A stretch of 64,000 bases of DNA. Source: Cryobacterium sp. SO2. Lineage in GTDB: Bacteria > Actinomycetota > Actinomycetes > Actinomycetales > Microbacteriaceae. Shown piece after piece: positions 8,696 through 16,641 of the stretch. The position numbers and the translations under genes are program-made. Position 1 is the stretch's first letter. The number at the start of each line of letters is the position of its first letter. The stretch spans positions 310,001 to 374,000 of the forward strand of contig NZ_CP117849.1 of assembly GCF_026151165.2 (NCBI RefSeq). Direction: 5' to 3'. The notes under the pieces are model-generated. The model saw nothing but the letters and a program-made list of their open reading frames with translations. It was not told the origin of the DNA and searched no databases.

Positions 8696-9396
8696 GCATA
8701 CGGATCGACAGCGTGATCGTGGTCGTGCCCGCTCGCAACGAGGAGAGCCGGCTGCCGCGCTGCCTGGCCGCACTGGCCGACGCCGTCGCGGCCGTGCGCG
8801 AGGAGTTCGGCGGTGACGCCCCCGCCATCTCGGTGCTCGTGGTGCTCGACCGGTGCACCGACGGTTCGGCCGAGGTCGTGGCCCGGTGGCCCCAAGTCCA
8901 GGCGCTGGCGAGCGACGCAGGGTCGGTCGGCTCCGCCCGACGACTCGGGGTGTCCCGGCTGCTGGCCGGCGCCGTTCCCGAGCACACCTGGGTGGCGACG
9001 ACGGATGCCGATTCCGCCGTGCCCCGCCGCTGGCTGAGCGTGCAGCTGGCGCTCGCCGAGGCCGGCACCGAGCTGCTGCTGGGCACGGTGCTGCCCGATG
9101 CCGAACTGCCCGCGGCCGACCGCACCCGGTGGCACGACGAGCACACCCTGGTGGACGGGCATCCGCACGTGCACGGCGCCAACCTGGGGGTGCGGGCGGA
9201 CCGCTACCTCGCCGCCGGCGGATTCAGCGACGTGGACTCCGACGAGGACGTGCTGCTGGTGCAGGCGCTGCGCGCCCTGGGGGTGCGCGAATGCCGCACG
9301 GCCCTAATCCCGGTGCTCACCTCCGGCCGGCTCGATGGCCGCGCGCCCGGGGGATTCGGCGGGTACCTGGCCGAACAGGTGGCGGCGAACGGCTGA
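8692..9396 (+). CDS. Family 2 glycosyltransferase
   Basis: A 234-residue GT-A fold enzyme starting at a GTG that overlaps the preceding TGA. The nucleotide-sugar binding start VVPARNEESRLP (about residues 11-22) and the metal motif TTDADS (about 103) are clear. A later SDEDVLLVQAL resembles the acceptor-side acidic motif. No membrane helices are seen, so it acts in the cytoplasm or at the membrane face. As the last gene of the cassette it would build or extend the sugar that the deacetylase/methyltransferase modifies. Donor and acceptor are unknown. Confidence 0.85.
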   Translation: MSIRIDSVIVVVPARNEESRLPRCLAALADAVAAVREEFGGDAPAISVLVVLDRCTDGSAEVVARWPQVQALASDAGSVGSARRLGVSRLLAGAVPEHTWVATTDADSAVPRRWLSVQLALAEAGTELLLGTVLPDAELPAADRTRWHDEHTLVDGHPHVHGANLGVRADRYLAAGGFSDVDSDEDVLLVQALRALGVRECRTALIPVLTSGRLDGRAPGGFGGYLAEQVAANG

Positions 9397-9419
9397 ACCG
9401 ACCGGTTGAACCGGTCGGT
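9397..9419. terminator. Hairpin between convergent genes
   Basis: An 11-bp inverted repeat (9397-9407 with 9409-9419) lies directly after the glycosyltransferase stop and touches the stop of the opposing SGNH gene. There is no T-tract, so factor-independent termination is only likely, but the position between convergent stops supports a bidirectional role. Confidence 0.6.
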
Positions 9420-10171
9420 CAGACCGTCGGGACGATGACCTGGGTCAGCTCGGGGCGCTTGGGCGGGCGGCCGTCGCCGGAGGACCGGCCGGTGAGCCGG
9501 CGGCCGATCCAGGGCAGCACATAGGCGGCGTAGTACGCCGCGGTGTCCTGGATGCGTTCGCGCGGCGGGGCCTCGCCGGCCTCGCCCTGCGCCCAGCCGG
9601 CCGGGATCGGCACGTTCAGGGCGCTGAGCACGTTCGTGGCGACCCTGGTGTGCCCGCAGGCGTTCAGGTGCAGCTTGTCGGCCGACCAGAACCGGCTCTG
9701 CGACAGGTCGGTGTCGACCCAGTTGTCGACCAGGGTGACGCCGGGCTTGCCGAAGGTGTCCCTGGCGGCCTCGGCGAGCTTGTCGCCGCGCTTCTGCATG
9801 AGCGAGCCCAACGGCAGGTGCCTGGACGGGTTACCGCCGCTGAGCACCACCACGTGGATGCCGTCGGCCACGGCCTTCTCGACCACGTGGTCGAGCAGGT
9901 CGATGACGTAGGAGATCTCGACCCGGGGCCGCATCATGTCGTTGCCGCCGCCGCACACCGTGAGCAGGTCGGGCCCCAGCGCCAGGGCCGGCTTCAGCTG
10001 TTCGGTCACGATCGGTCCGAGCAGCTTGCCCCGGATCGCGAGGTTCGCGTATGACACCGGCTCTGGGGTCGCCGCGGCCAGCCCGAGCGCGACGAGGTCG
10101 GCCCAGCCGCGTACCTGGCCGTCGGGCAGGTCGTCGCCGACGCCCTCTGTGAAGCTGTCGCCGATCGCCAC
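9419..10171 (-). CDS. SGNH/GDSL-family hydrolase
   Basis: An esterase-like serine hydrolase: block I is GDSFTEG at the very N-terminus, block III is the GGGND segment, and the Asp-His pair sits in SADKLHLNACGH near the C-terminus. The coordinate given uses GTG 10171, the only conventional start, but this leaves almost nothing before the catalytic serine and has no ribosome-binding site. The frame stays open to 10238, where an AAGGAG site at 10244-10249 lies 6 nt before an ACG codon (10235-10237). Translation may really begin there, adding 22 residues. No signal peptide is seen, so the enzyme is cytoplasmic; substrate unknown. Confidence 0.85.
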   Translation of the reverse strand: MAIGDSFTEGVGDDLPDGQVRGWADLVALGLAAATPEPVSYANLAIRGKLLGPIVTEQLKPALALGPDLLTVCGGGNDMMRPRVEISYVIDLLDHVVEKAVADGIHVVVLSGGNPSRHLPLGSLMQKRGDKLAEAARDTFGKPGVTLVDNWVDTDLSQSRFWSADKLHLNACGHTRVATNVLSALNVPIPAGWAQGEAGEAPPRERIQDTAAYYAAYVLPWIGRRLTGRSSGDGRPPKRPELTQVIVPTV

Positions 10172-10240
10172 GTAGCGGCGATAGGGCTGGTTGCCCGGCT
10201 GCGGCGTGCTCTGGTGCGGAGCGGGAATGGCGTTCGTGGG

Positions 10241-10795
10241 TTACTCCTTGGGGAGGTTGAGCCGGGTCACGATGGCGTCGCGGGCCTGCTGCGCGGCGCG
10301 GCGGACGTCCTTGTCGGGGTCGCGCAGACGCACCGAGATGGTGGGGATGTCCTGCTCGCGGCCCTGCAGGGCGAGGGCGTTGAGGGCGGCGACGCGCACG
10401 CGGGGCACCTCGTCTGTGGTGGCCTTCACGAGCTTGGGCGCAACATCCAGCTTGCGGAGCATGACGACCTTCGCGCACATCTCGCGGATGCGCCAGGCCT
10501 CGTTGTTGAGGCCGACGACCACGTAGGGGGCAGCGGAGTCGTTCCAGACGTGCAGCAGGGCGCGGGCGCCCCACAGCTCGGGCCAGTACAGGGCGGGGGC
10601 ACCCTCGAGGATGCCGAGAGCGTGCCGGCCGCCCACATAGAGCAGGAAGTCCTTGCCGGCGTTCTTGCCGCGCATCAGGGCGACGGAGTGGTCGACGACG
10701 ACGGACTCGCCGTAGTGCTCGACGGCCTTCGCGAGGCGTTCGTCGGTGGGCAGGTCGATCGGAAGATCGGGGTGGGGGGTCAATTTGTTATGCAT
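10241..10795 (-). CDS. HEAT-repeat domain protein
   Basis: A 184-residue protein with no catalytic motif. The C-terminal half (from about residue 95) is built of helical pairs typical of HEAT/PBS-lyase-like repeats, with recurring 'VRVAALNALA' and 'DVRRAAQQARDA' helices, and so is a likely protein-binding scaffold. The N-terminal half is a conserved but unassigned domain with a 'GGRHALGILEGAPALYWPELWGARALL' theme. It ends in KE-stop, whose codons form the ribosome-binding site for the SGNH hydrolase downstream, so the two are probably co-translated. Confidence 0.75.
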   Translation of the reverse strand: MHNKLTPHPDLPIDLPTDERLAKAVEHYGESVVVDHSVALMRGKNAGKDFLLYVGGRHALGILEGAPALYWPELWGARALLHVWNDSAAPYVVVGLNNEAWRIREMCAKVVMLRKLDVAPKLVKATTDEVPRVRVAALNALALQGREQDIPTISVRLRDPDKDVRRAAQQARDAIVTRLNLPKE

Positions 10796-10920
10796 AACGT
10801 GTCCACGTTATCCCTCACAGCGGGCCGCCGACGAATGCATTCGCCAGTCGGCGTGGGCAATCGGGGGCTCTGGGGTACCTGAAACATTCCGTCACAGTGA
10901 TTTGGTCTCCGGCGTTGCGG

Positions 10921-10950
10921 TTGACACACTCGGAAGCACTGCGGTAATAG
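10921..10950 (+). promoter_or_regulatory. Promoter of metNIQ
   Basis: TTGACA (10921-10926), an 18-nt spacer and TAATAG (10945-10950) predict a start near 10957, only about 19 nt before metN. That leaves no room for a SAM riboswitch in the leader, and no riboswitch-like structure was seen upstream. Confidence 0.7.
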
Positions 10951-10975
10951 GCCGCCGCGAACCCTCAGGACCACC

Positions 10976-11962
10976 GTGATATCCGTACAGAATGTTTCCA
11001 AGACCTTCCGCTCAGGGGGCACCGTCACCGCTGCCCTGCGGGAGGTGTCCCTCGAGGTGGCCGAGGGCGAGATCTTCGGCGTGATCGGCCAGAGCGGTGC
11101 GGGCAAGAGCACCCTCATCCGCGCCGTCAACCTGCTCGAACGCCCCGACTCCGGCACCGTGACCGTCGACGGCGACGAGCTCACCGCCCTCTCGCCGGCC
11201 GCGCTGCGGGCCGCCCGCCGCAAGATCGGCATGGTCTTCCAGCACTTCAACCTGCTCGCCGGGCGCACGGTGCGCGGCAACGTGGAATTGGGCCTGGAGA
11301 TCATCGGGGTCGACGGCGAGACCCGCCGGCGCCGGTCGCTGGAGATCCTTGAGCTGGTCGGCCTGGACGACAAGGCCGGCGCCTATCCTGCCGAACTGTC
11401 CGGCGGGCAGAAGCAGCGGGTGGGCATCGCCAGGGCGCTGGCCGGCAACCCCAAGGTGCTGCTCTCTGACGAGGCCACCAGCGCGCTCGACCCGGAGACC
11501 ACCCGGTCGATCCTGGACCTGGTGAAGAAGATCAACACCGAGCTGGGGCTGACGGTGCTGCTGATCACGCACGAGATGGATGTCGTCAAGCGCATCTGCG
11601 ATTCCGCCGCGCTTATCGAAGACGGCCGCATCATCGAGCAGGGCCGGATCGTCTCGCTGATCTCCACGGCCGGGTCCCGCCTGGCGCACGAACTGTTCCC
11701 GCTCGGTGATGCCCCGTCGCTGCCGGGCGACACCGTCATCGACATCACCTTCAGCGGCGGCTCCGCCGACCGCCCGGTGATCGCGCAGCTGGCCCGCACC
11801 TACGGCCTGGACGTGTCGATCCTCGGTGCCGCCATCGAAACCATCGGCGGAAACCAGGCCGGTCGCACCCGCCTGGCGCTGCCGGGCAGCCCGGCCACCA
11901 ACGCCAGACCTATCGAGGACCTGCGCAGCCAGGGCATGCTCGTCGAAATCGTGGGGGAGTAA
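10976..11962 (+). CDS. metN: Methionine ABC transporter ATP-binding protein MetN
   Basis: Energises import of methionine. 328 residues from GTG. Walker A GQSGAGKST (about 38-46), ABC signature LSGGQKQRVGIARA and Walker B VLLSDEATSALD are intact. The C-terminal about 80 residues form the ferredoxin-like NIL (C2) domain (DITFSGGSADRPVIAQLARTY...), which in MetN binds methionine and inhibits transport. It is followed by metI after 3 nt, with a GGGGGAG site inside its end, and by metQ: the complete importer in one operon. Family assignment is firm; substrate specificity (L- or D-methionine, sulfoxide) is not readable. Confidence 0.95.
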   Translation: MISVQNVSKTFRSGGTVTAALREVSLEVAEGEIFGVIGQSGAGKSTLIRAVNLLERPDSGTVTVDGDELTALSPAALRAARRKIGMVFQHFNLLAGRTVRGNVELGLEIIGVDGETRRRRSLEILELVGLDDKAGAYPAELSGGQKQRVGIARALAGNPKVLLSDEATSALDPETTRSILDLVKKINTELGLTVLLITHEMDVVKRICDSAALIEDGRIIEQGRIVSLISTAGSRLAHELFPLGDAPSLPGDTVIDITFSGGSADRPVIAQLARTYGLDVSILGAAIETIGGNQAGRTRLALPGSPATNARPIEDLRSQGMLVEIVGE

Positions 11963-11965
11963 CTT

Positions 11966-12733
11966 GTGATCGATCCATCCGCACCCGGCTTCTGGGCCGG
12001 CTTGTTCCAGGTGTTGCTCGTCGGCACCGGCCAGACCCTGTATATGGTCGGCGTTTCGCTGTTCATCACGATCATCGTGGGCCTGCCGCTGGGCATCCTG
12101 CTCGTCGGCACCGAGCCCGGCGGCCTGTTCGAGAGCCCGTTCGGTTCCCGCAAGCTCGGCCGGGTGATCAACCGGGTGCTCGAGTTCGTGGTGAACCTGG
12201 GCCGGAGCGTGCCGTTCATCATCCTGATGGTCGCCCTGATCCCGTTCACCAGGCTCGTGGTCGGCACCTTCATCGGCCCAACAGCCGCCATCGTGCCGCT
12301 GGCCGTCGTGGCCATCCCGTTCTTTGCCCGGATGGTGGAGATCGCCATCAAGGAGGTCGACACCGGCCTGATCGAGGCGGCGGAGTCGCTCGGCGCGACC
12401 CGCTGGCAGATCGTCTCCAAGGTGCTCGTGCCCGAAGCGCTCTCGCCGATGATCCTGGGCCTGTCCACCACGGTGACCTCGATCATCAACTTCTCGGCCA
12501 TGGTGGGCACCGTCGCCGGCGGTGGCCTCGGCGATGTGGCCGTGCGCTACGGCTACCAGCGCTACAGCACCATCCACATGGTCGCCGTGATCATCGTCAT
12601 CTTCGTGATCGTGATGGTGCTGCAGGGGCTGGCGACGTTGCTGGCCAAGCGCTTCGCCCACAAGTCCCGGCCGTCTCGCGCCGAGCCGACCACGTCCGCA
12701 TTGCGCGCCAGCGTGATGACCGGCGCCGGCTGA
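11966..12733 (+). CDS. metI: Methionine ABC transporter permease MetI
   Basis: Membrane channel of the methionine importer, 255 residues from GTG, slightly longer than the usual about 217. The extra length includes an insertion after the second helix (EPGGLFESPFGSRKLG) and a short charged C-terminal tail. About five membrane segments are visible. The ATPase-docking EAA loop is at about 131-150 (EVDTGLIEAAESLGATRWQI). Confidence 0.94.
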   Translation: MIDPSAPGFWAGLFQVLLVGTGQTLYMVGVSLFITIIVGLPLGILLVGTEPGGLFESPFGSRKLGRVINRVLEFVVNLGRSVPFIILMVALIPFTRLVVGTFIGPTAAIVPLAVVAIPFFARMVEIAIKEVDTGLIEAAESLGATRWQIVSKVLVPEALSPMILGLSTTVTSIINFSAMVGTVAGGGLGDVAVRYGYQRYSTIHMVAVIIVIFVIVMVLQGLATLLAKRFAHKSRPSRAEPTTSALRASVMTGAG

Positions 12734-12840
12734 CCTGCACGCACTCTTTCTTACCCAGCCCCTGAACCCCACCCGGCCGCACCGAAGTCAGCATGACGGC
12801 GCGGCCACCACCCCACCACCACCACGAGAAGAGCCCTCCC

Positions 12841-13680
12841 ATGCAGTTCACCTCCCGCAGCACGCGCCTTGCTGGTGCCGCCGTTGCTATCTCCGCCCTG
12901 TTCGCCCTCACCGCCTGCGCGGGAACGGCCGACGAACCTGCCGCGACGCCCGCTGCCGCCGGTGACGACCTGGGCACGATCACCGTCGGCGCGCTGGCCA
13001 CGCCGGCCGGCGACATCCTCAAGTTCGTGCAGGACAACCTCGCGGCCGACGCGGGCCTGAACATCGAGTTCCAGGAGTTCACCGACTACAACACGCCGAA
13101 CGTGGCCCTGTCCGACGGTTCGATCGACGCCAACCTCTTCCAGAACGCCACCTTCCTGGAGACCTACAACACGCAGGCCGGCGGCAACCTGGTGAGCGTC
13201 GGCGAGATCTACCTGCCGAGCGCCGCGTTCTACAGCGACACCGTGAAGTCGCTCGACGACCTCAAGGACGGCGCCACCATCGCCATCCCGAACGACCCGA
13301 CCAACGAGGGCCGCGCGCTCAAGATCCTCGCCGGCGAAGGCCTGATCGAGACGACCGACGAGCCCACGTCGATCGCCGACATCACCGACAACCCCAACAA
13401 GTACGAGTTCCAGGAGATCGAGAACGCCACCCTGCCGCAGGCCGTGCAGGATGTTGACGCCGCGTTCGTCACCATCTCGTTCGCGCTGCCGGCCGGCCTC
13501 ACCGCCGACCAGGCCATCCTGGTCGAGGGCAAGGACAGCCCGTACGCCAACGTGCTGGCCACCACGCCCGAGCTCGAGAAGGACCCGCGCGTTCTCAAGC
13601 TGAAGGAACTGCTGCTCTCCGACGAGACCCAGGCCTACATGGAAGACACCTGGGGCGGACTGGTCATCCCGTCCGTCTGA
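12841..13680 (+). CDS. metQ: Methionine-binding lipoprotein MetQ (NlpA family)
   Basis: Extracytoplasmic methionine receptor, 279 residues. The start at 12841 gives a proper signal peptide ending in lipobox LTAC; the frame's earlier ATG (12793) would add an implausible His/Pro-rich stretch. The mature protein has the NlpA fold, with the conserved 'FQEFTDYNTPNVALSDGSIDANLFQN' region characteristic of MetQ. It lies 107 nt after metI and is closed by a strong hairpin at 13694-13727. Confidence 0.94.
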   Translation: MQFTSRSTRLAGAAVAISALFALTACAGTADEPAATPAAAGDDLGTITVGALATPAGDILKFVQDNLAADAGLNIEFQEFTDYNTPNVALSDGSIDANLFQNATFLETYNTQAGGNLVSVGEIYLPSAAFYSDTVKSLDDLKDGATIAIPNDPTNEGRALKILAGEGLIETTDEPTSIADITDNPNKYEFQEIENATLPQAVQDVDAAFVTISFALPAGLTADQAILVEGKDSPYANVLATTPELEKDPRVLKLKELLLSDETQAYMEDTWGGLVIPSV

Positions 13681-13693
13681 TCTCTTCCCTCCC

Positions 13694-13727
13694 AACAGGC
13701 TCGACCACAACCGTGGTCGAGCCTGTT
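13694..13727. terminator. Terminator after metQ
   Basis: A perfect 15-bp stem (13694-13708 with 13713-13727) and an AACC loop. It stands between metQ and the convergent GNAT gene, so it probably serves both strands. Confidence 0.8.
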
Positions 13728-13732
13728 CGCGT

Positions 13733-14209
13733 TCAGTGGCGGGGCGTGTTCGAGACGGCGTCGATGTCGAGTTCGAACGCGGAGGCGTGTTCGTACGGGC
13801 CGTAGCTGTCGATCTCGACGAAGCCGAGCCCGCGGTACAGCGCCAACGCCTCCGGCTGCGCGAAGCCGGTCTCCAACCGCACGGTGCGGTAGCCGAGCTG
13901 CCCGGCCAGGCCGGCCAGTTCCCGCAGCATCCGGATCGCGTGGCCCTGGCGGCGATAGTCGGGGTTCGTCCACATCCGCTTCACCTCGACGGTCGTCTCG
14001 TCGATCCGACGGATGCCGCCGCCGGCCACTGTCGTACCGCCGTCGACGAGCACCACGAACGCGCCGGTCGGCGACTCGAACTCGCTGGCCGCGACATCCA
14101 GCACCGAATCACCGGCGCCGTGTCCGTACCGGGTCTCGTATTCTTGGCGGAGGCCGGTGAGCAGGGGGACGACCTCGGGGTCGGTCAGGGCGACTTGTAC
14201 ATAATCCAC
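13733..14209 (-). CDS. GNAT-family N-acetyltransferase
   Basis: A 158-residue acetyltransferase from GTG 14209. The frame is open to 14338, but the extra residues are Pro/Arg-rich and lie under the divergent MaoC gene's upstream region. The acetyl-CoA binding motif A is YRRQGHAIRMLRELAGLA (pattern Q/R-x-x-G-x-G/A), followed by the 'ALALYRGLGFVEID' C-terminal strand. A CAGAAT hexamer lies 7 nt upstream of the GTG and there is no ribosome-binding site, so a leaderless mRNA is possible. The acceptor is unknown. Confidence 0.85.
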   Translation of the reverse strand: MDYVQVALTDPEVVPLLTGLRQEYETRYGHGAGDSVLDVAASEFESPTGAFVVLVDGGTTVAGGGIRRIDETTVEVKRMWTNPDYRRQGHAIRMLRELAGLAGQLGYRTVRLETGFAQPEALALYRGLGFVEIDSYGPYEHASAFELDIDAVSNTPRH

Positions 14210-14307
14210 TGGGCCAATTCTGCCCCAGCGCGCCGCCGGCGACAATTCCGGGTGCGCGCGCGGTGGGAGCCGGCCACCCGGGCCCGCGACGGGTTGCGCT
14301 GCGCAAG

Positions 14308-14313
14308 TACACT
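14308..14313 (+). promoter_or_regulatory. -10 box of leaderless MaoC mRNA
   Basis: TACACT followed by exactly 6 nt and the GTG start codon at 14320. No ribosome-binding site precedes the start, so transcription probably begins at the start codon. No good -35 was found. Confidence 0.5.
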
Positions 14314-14319
14314 CGGTAC

Positions 14320-14766
14320 GTGTCTGTGAATCCAGCAATCCAGGGCCGGGTCTTTCCCGCCGTGCCGCCGTATCTCGTCGGCCGGGAGAAGGTGCGCGAA
14401 TTCTCGCGTGCCGTCTTCGCGACCAATCCGATCAACTTCGACCCTGAAGCCGCCCGTGCCGCCGGGCACAGTGACATCGTCGCGCCGCCGACGTTTGCCG
14501 TGGTGGTGCAGGAGGCGACGTTGGCCCAGCTGCTCGCCGAACCCGACGCCGGAATCGACTTCACCCGGGTGGTGCACGGCGACCAGCGTTTCAGCTACAG
14601 CCGCCCGATCGTGGCCGGTGACGAGCTCACCGCCACCCTTACCGTCGCCAGCGTGAAGAGCCTCGGCGGCCACTCGATGGTCACCGCGGAGTCCACCGTC
14701 GTCGACGCATCCGGAGCCCACGTGGTCACCGCCACGTCCACCCTCGTCGTCAGGGGAGACGAATGA
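14320..14766 (+). CDS. MaoC-like (FAS1-type) dehydratase subunit, HadA-like
   Basis: A 148-residue single hot-dog protein of the UPF0336/HadA-HadC group. Its start, with a 'YLVGREKVREFSRAVFATNPINFD' N-terminus, is typical. It lacks the catalytic Asp-His hydratase motif, which is supplied by the partner encoded immediately downstream (overlap ATGA). Mycobacterial relatives form HadAB/HadBC heterodimers that dehydrate 3-hydroxyacyl-ACP. Here the pair stands directly before murB, a conserved arrangement in this order. Role in fatty-acid elongation is by family. Confidence 0.85.
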   Translation: MSVNPAIQGRVFPAVPPYLVGREKVREFSRAVFATNPINFDPEAARAAGHSDIVAPPTFAVVVQEATLAQLLAEPDAGIDFTRVVHGDQRFSYSRPIVAGDELTATLTVASVKSLGGHSMVTAESTVVDASGAHVVTATSTLVVRGDE

Positions 14767-15203
14767 CCATCAGCGCACCCGTCACGCCCAGCCTCGACAC
14801 CCTCACTCTCGGCGACATCGTCGCCGAGAGTAGCTTCCCGCTCACCAGGGATTCCCTGGTGCGCTACGCCGGCGCATCCGGCGACTTCAACCCCATCCAC
14901 TACCGCGACGACGTCGCCCACTCGGTGGGGCTGCCCGGTGTGCTCGCGCACGGCATGCTCACCATGGGCCTGGCCATCCAGCCCGTCGTGGACTGGGCCG
15001 GCGACCCCGCCAGGGTGCTCGACTACCAGGTGCGGTTCACCCGGCCGGTGCCGGTGGACCCCGATCTCGGCGCCGTGATCACCGTGGTCGCCAAGGTCGG
15101 CGCGCTCGACGCCGACGCCGGCGTCGCCAGGATCGACCTCACCGTCACCTTCAACGCCGTGACGGTGCTCGGCAAGGCGCAGGCGCGCGTCTTCCTCGCC
15201 TAG
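14763..15203 (+). CDS. MaoC-family dehydratase subunit, HadB-like
   Basis: A 146-residue catalytic hot-dog subunit. The R-hydratase motif GDFNPIHYRD (about residues 40-49) supplies the catalytic Asp and His. The following 'GVLAHGMLTMGLA' helix is also diagnostic. Coupled to the upstream HadA-like gene by a 4-nt overlap and 6 nt ahead of murB. Confidence 0.88.
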   Translation: MTISAPVTPSLDTLTLGDIVAESSFPLTRDSLVRYAGASGDFNPIHYRDDVAHSVGLPGVLAHGMLTMGLAIQPVVDWAGDPARVLDYQVRFTRPVPVDPDLGAVITVVAKVGALDADAGVARIDLTVTFNAVTVLGKAQARVFLA

Positions 15204-15209
15204 GACCCC

Positions 15210-16421
15210 ATGACCGAGCCTTTCCTCGCGCCCGTTCCGCCCACCTTCGCCGAACTGACAACGCTGCGTGTCGGCGGCGCCCCGGCGCACCTCGTGGCGC
15301 CCGTCGACGAGGCCGGTCTCATCCGGGCGGCTCTGGACGCCTGGGGCTCCGACGAACCGTGGCTGCTGCTGGGCGGCGGCTCGAACACCGTCGCGCCGGA
15401 TGCGGGCTTCGACGGCATCGTCATCCACGTGGTCACCCGGGGCGTCGAGGTGCTCGCTCCGGCCACCGAGGCTGTGAGCGAGACCGTCACCGAGCCCGGC
15501 ACCGACACGGGTGTCGACGGCCGTGCGGTGCGCATCCGGGTGCAGGCCGGCGAGCCGTGGGACGACCTCGTCGCCCTCACCGTGGCCAACGGCTGGGCCG
15601 GTATCGAAGCGCTCTCCGGCATCCCCGGCACCAGCGGTGCGGCCCCAGTGCAGAACATCGGCGCCTACGGCCAGGAACTGGCCGACAGCCTGGCCGCGAT
15701 CGACTTTCTCGACTACGAGACCGGCGAGGTCGAGCACCTCAGCGCCGCCGAGCTGGGCCTGGGCTATCGCACCTCGGTGCTCAAGCAGGGCCGCCGGGGC
15801 GTGGTGCTGGCCATCGAACTCGACCTGCGCGACATGTCACCGCAGGCGGCCGTGCTCGGCAACGCCCTGAGCCGACCCGTGAACTACCCGCAGCTGGCCG
15901 GCGCCCTCGGCGTGCAGCTGGGCGACCGGGTGCCGCTGGCCGACCTGCGCGAACGGGTGCTCGGGCTGCGCGCGAGCAAGGGCATGGTGCTCGATCCCGC
16001 CGACCCCGACACCTTCAGCGCCGGCTCGTTCTTCACCAACCCGATCGTGACCGAGAGCTTCGCCCGCACCCTGCCCGCGGATGCTCCGCGCTGGAAACAG
16101 GCCGACATCGAGCTACCCGACCGGGTGATCCCGCTCGACGAGTACGCCGGTGTGGGGCCGATTCCCGGTGCAGAGGTGCTGCGCACCGTGAAGCTCAGCG
16201 CCGCCTGGCTGATCGAGCACTCCGGCATCGGCCGCGGGTTCCGGCTGCCCGGCTCCGCCGCCGCAATCTCGAGCAAGCACACGCTGGCGATCACCAACAC
16301 GGGCGGCGCCACCGCCGATGAGATCGGCCAGCTGGCCCGGTACGTGCAGCAGCGGGTGCAGGCCGACTTCGGCGTCATCCTGCAGCCCGAACCCGTCTTC
16401 GTCGGCTCCAACCCGCTCTAA
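15210..16421 (+). CDS. murB: UDP-N-acetylenolpyruvoylglucosamine reductase MurB
   Basis: Reduces UDP-GlcNAc-enolpyruvate to UDP-MurNAc for peptidoglycan, using FAD and NADPH. 403 residues, longer than the typical 300-350. FAD-binding motifs are TLRVGGAPAHLV, GGGSNTV and GIPGTSGAAPVQNIGAYGQE. YRTSVLK and, in the C-domain, GSFFTNPIV carry active-site residues (the serine of GSFFTNP is the proton donor in the type I enzyme). SAAWLIEHSGI and SSKHTLAITN complete the C-domain. A Val/Thr/Asp-rich insertion near residues 85-105 accounts for some of the extra length. Confidence 0.96.
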   Translation: MTEPFLAPVPPTFAELTTLRVGGAPAHLVAPVDEAGLIRAALDAWGSDEPWLLLGGGSNTVAPDAGFDGIVIHVVTRGVEVLAPATEAVSETVTEPGTDTGVDGRAVRIRVQAGEPWDDLVALTVANGWAGIEALSGIPGTSGAAPVQNIGAYGQELADSLAAIDFLDYETGEVEHLSAAELGLGYRTSVLKQGRRGVVLAIELDLRDMSPQAAVLGNALSRPVNYPQLAGALGVQLGDRVPLADLRERVLGLRASKGMVLDPADPDTFSAGSFFTNPIVTESFARTLPADAPRWKQADIELPDRVIPLDEYAGVGPIPGAEVLRTVKLSAAWLIEHSGIGRGFRLPGSAAAISSKHTLAITNTGGATADEIGQLARYVQQRVQADFGVILQPEPVFVGSNPL

Positions 16422-16466
16422 CGCCGCCCGGGCGCCCGCCCCCCCCTGCCGCCTGGGCGTCGCCCG

Positions 16467-16524
16467 TCGCGAGTTGCTTCATAAGTCCCCTTCCCGGCGC
16501 CCCAAGGGGGGTTTTGCGGCAAGT
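16467..16524. repeat. 58-bp intergenic repeat, copy 1
   Basis: Begins TCGCGAGTTGCTTCATAAG and ends TTTTGCGGCAAGT. The two halves are imperfect inverted repeats of each other (about 15 of 21 positions), so the unit can fold. A second copy starts 73 bp later. Located after murB and before the stop of the opposing regulator gene. Confidence 0.8.
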
Positions 16525-16539
16525 GAGCGCATCCTGCTC

Positions 16540-16597
16540 TCGCGAGTTGCTTCATAAGTCCCCTTCGGAGCGTCCCATGGGGGTTTTTGCGGCAAGT
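16540..16597. repeat. 58-bp intergenic repeat, copy 2
   Basis: Near-identical to copy 1 over the first 26 nt and the last 14 nt, diverging only in the centre. The tandem arrangement with conserved ends and variable middle suggests a mobile palindromic element rather than a simple terminator. The 45 nt after it show nothing recognisable. Confidence 0.8.
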
Positions 16598-16641
16598 CGG
16601 CGCGGGGTGGGCCGCTGCAGGCGGGCGGCCGGGCGGATGCC

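Noticed and set aside
10796..10975. SAM riboswitch upstream of metN
   Set aside because: The best promoter leaves about 19 nt of leader, and no paired elements typical of SAM riboswitches were seen upstream.
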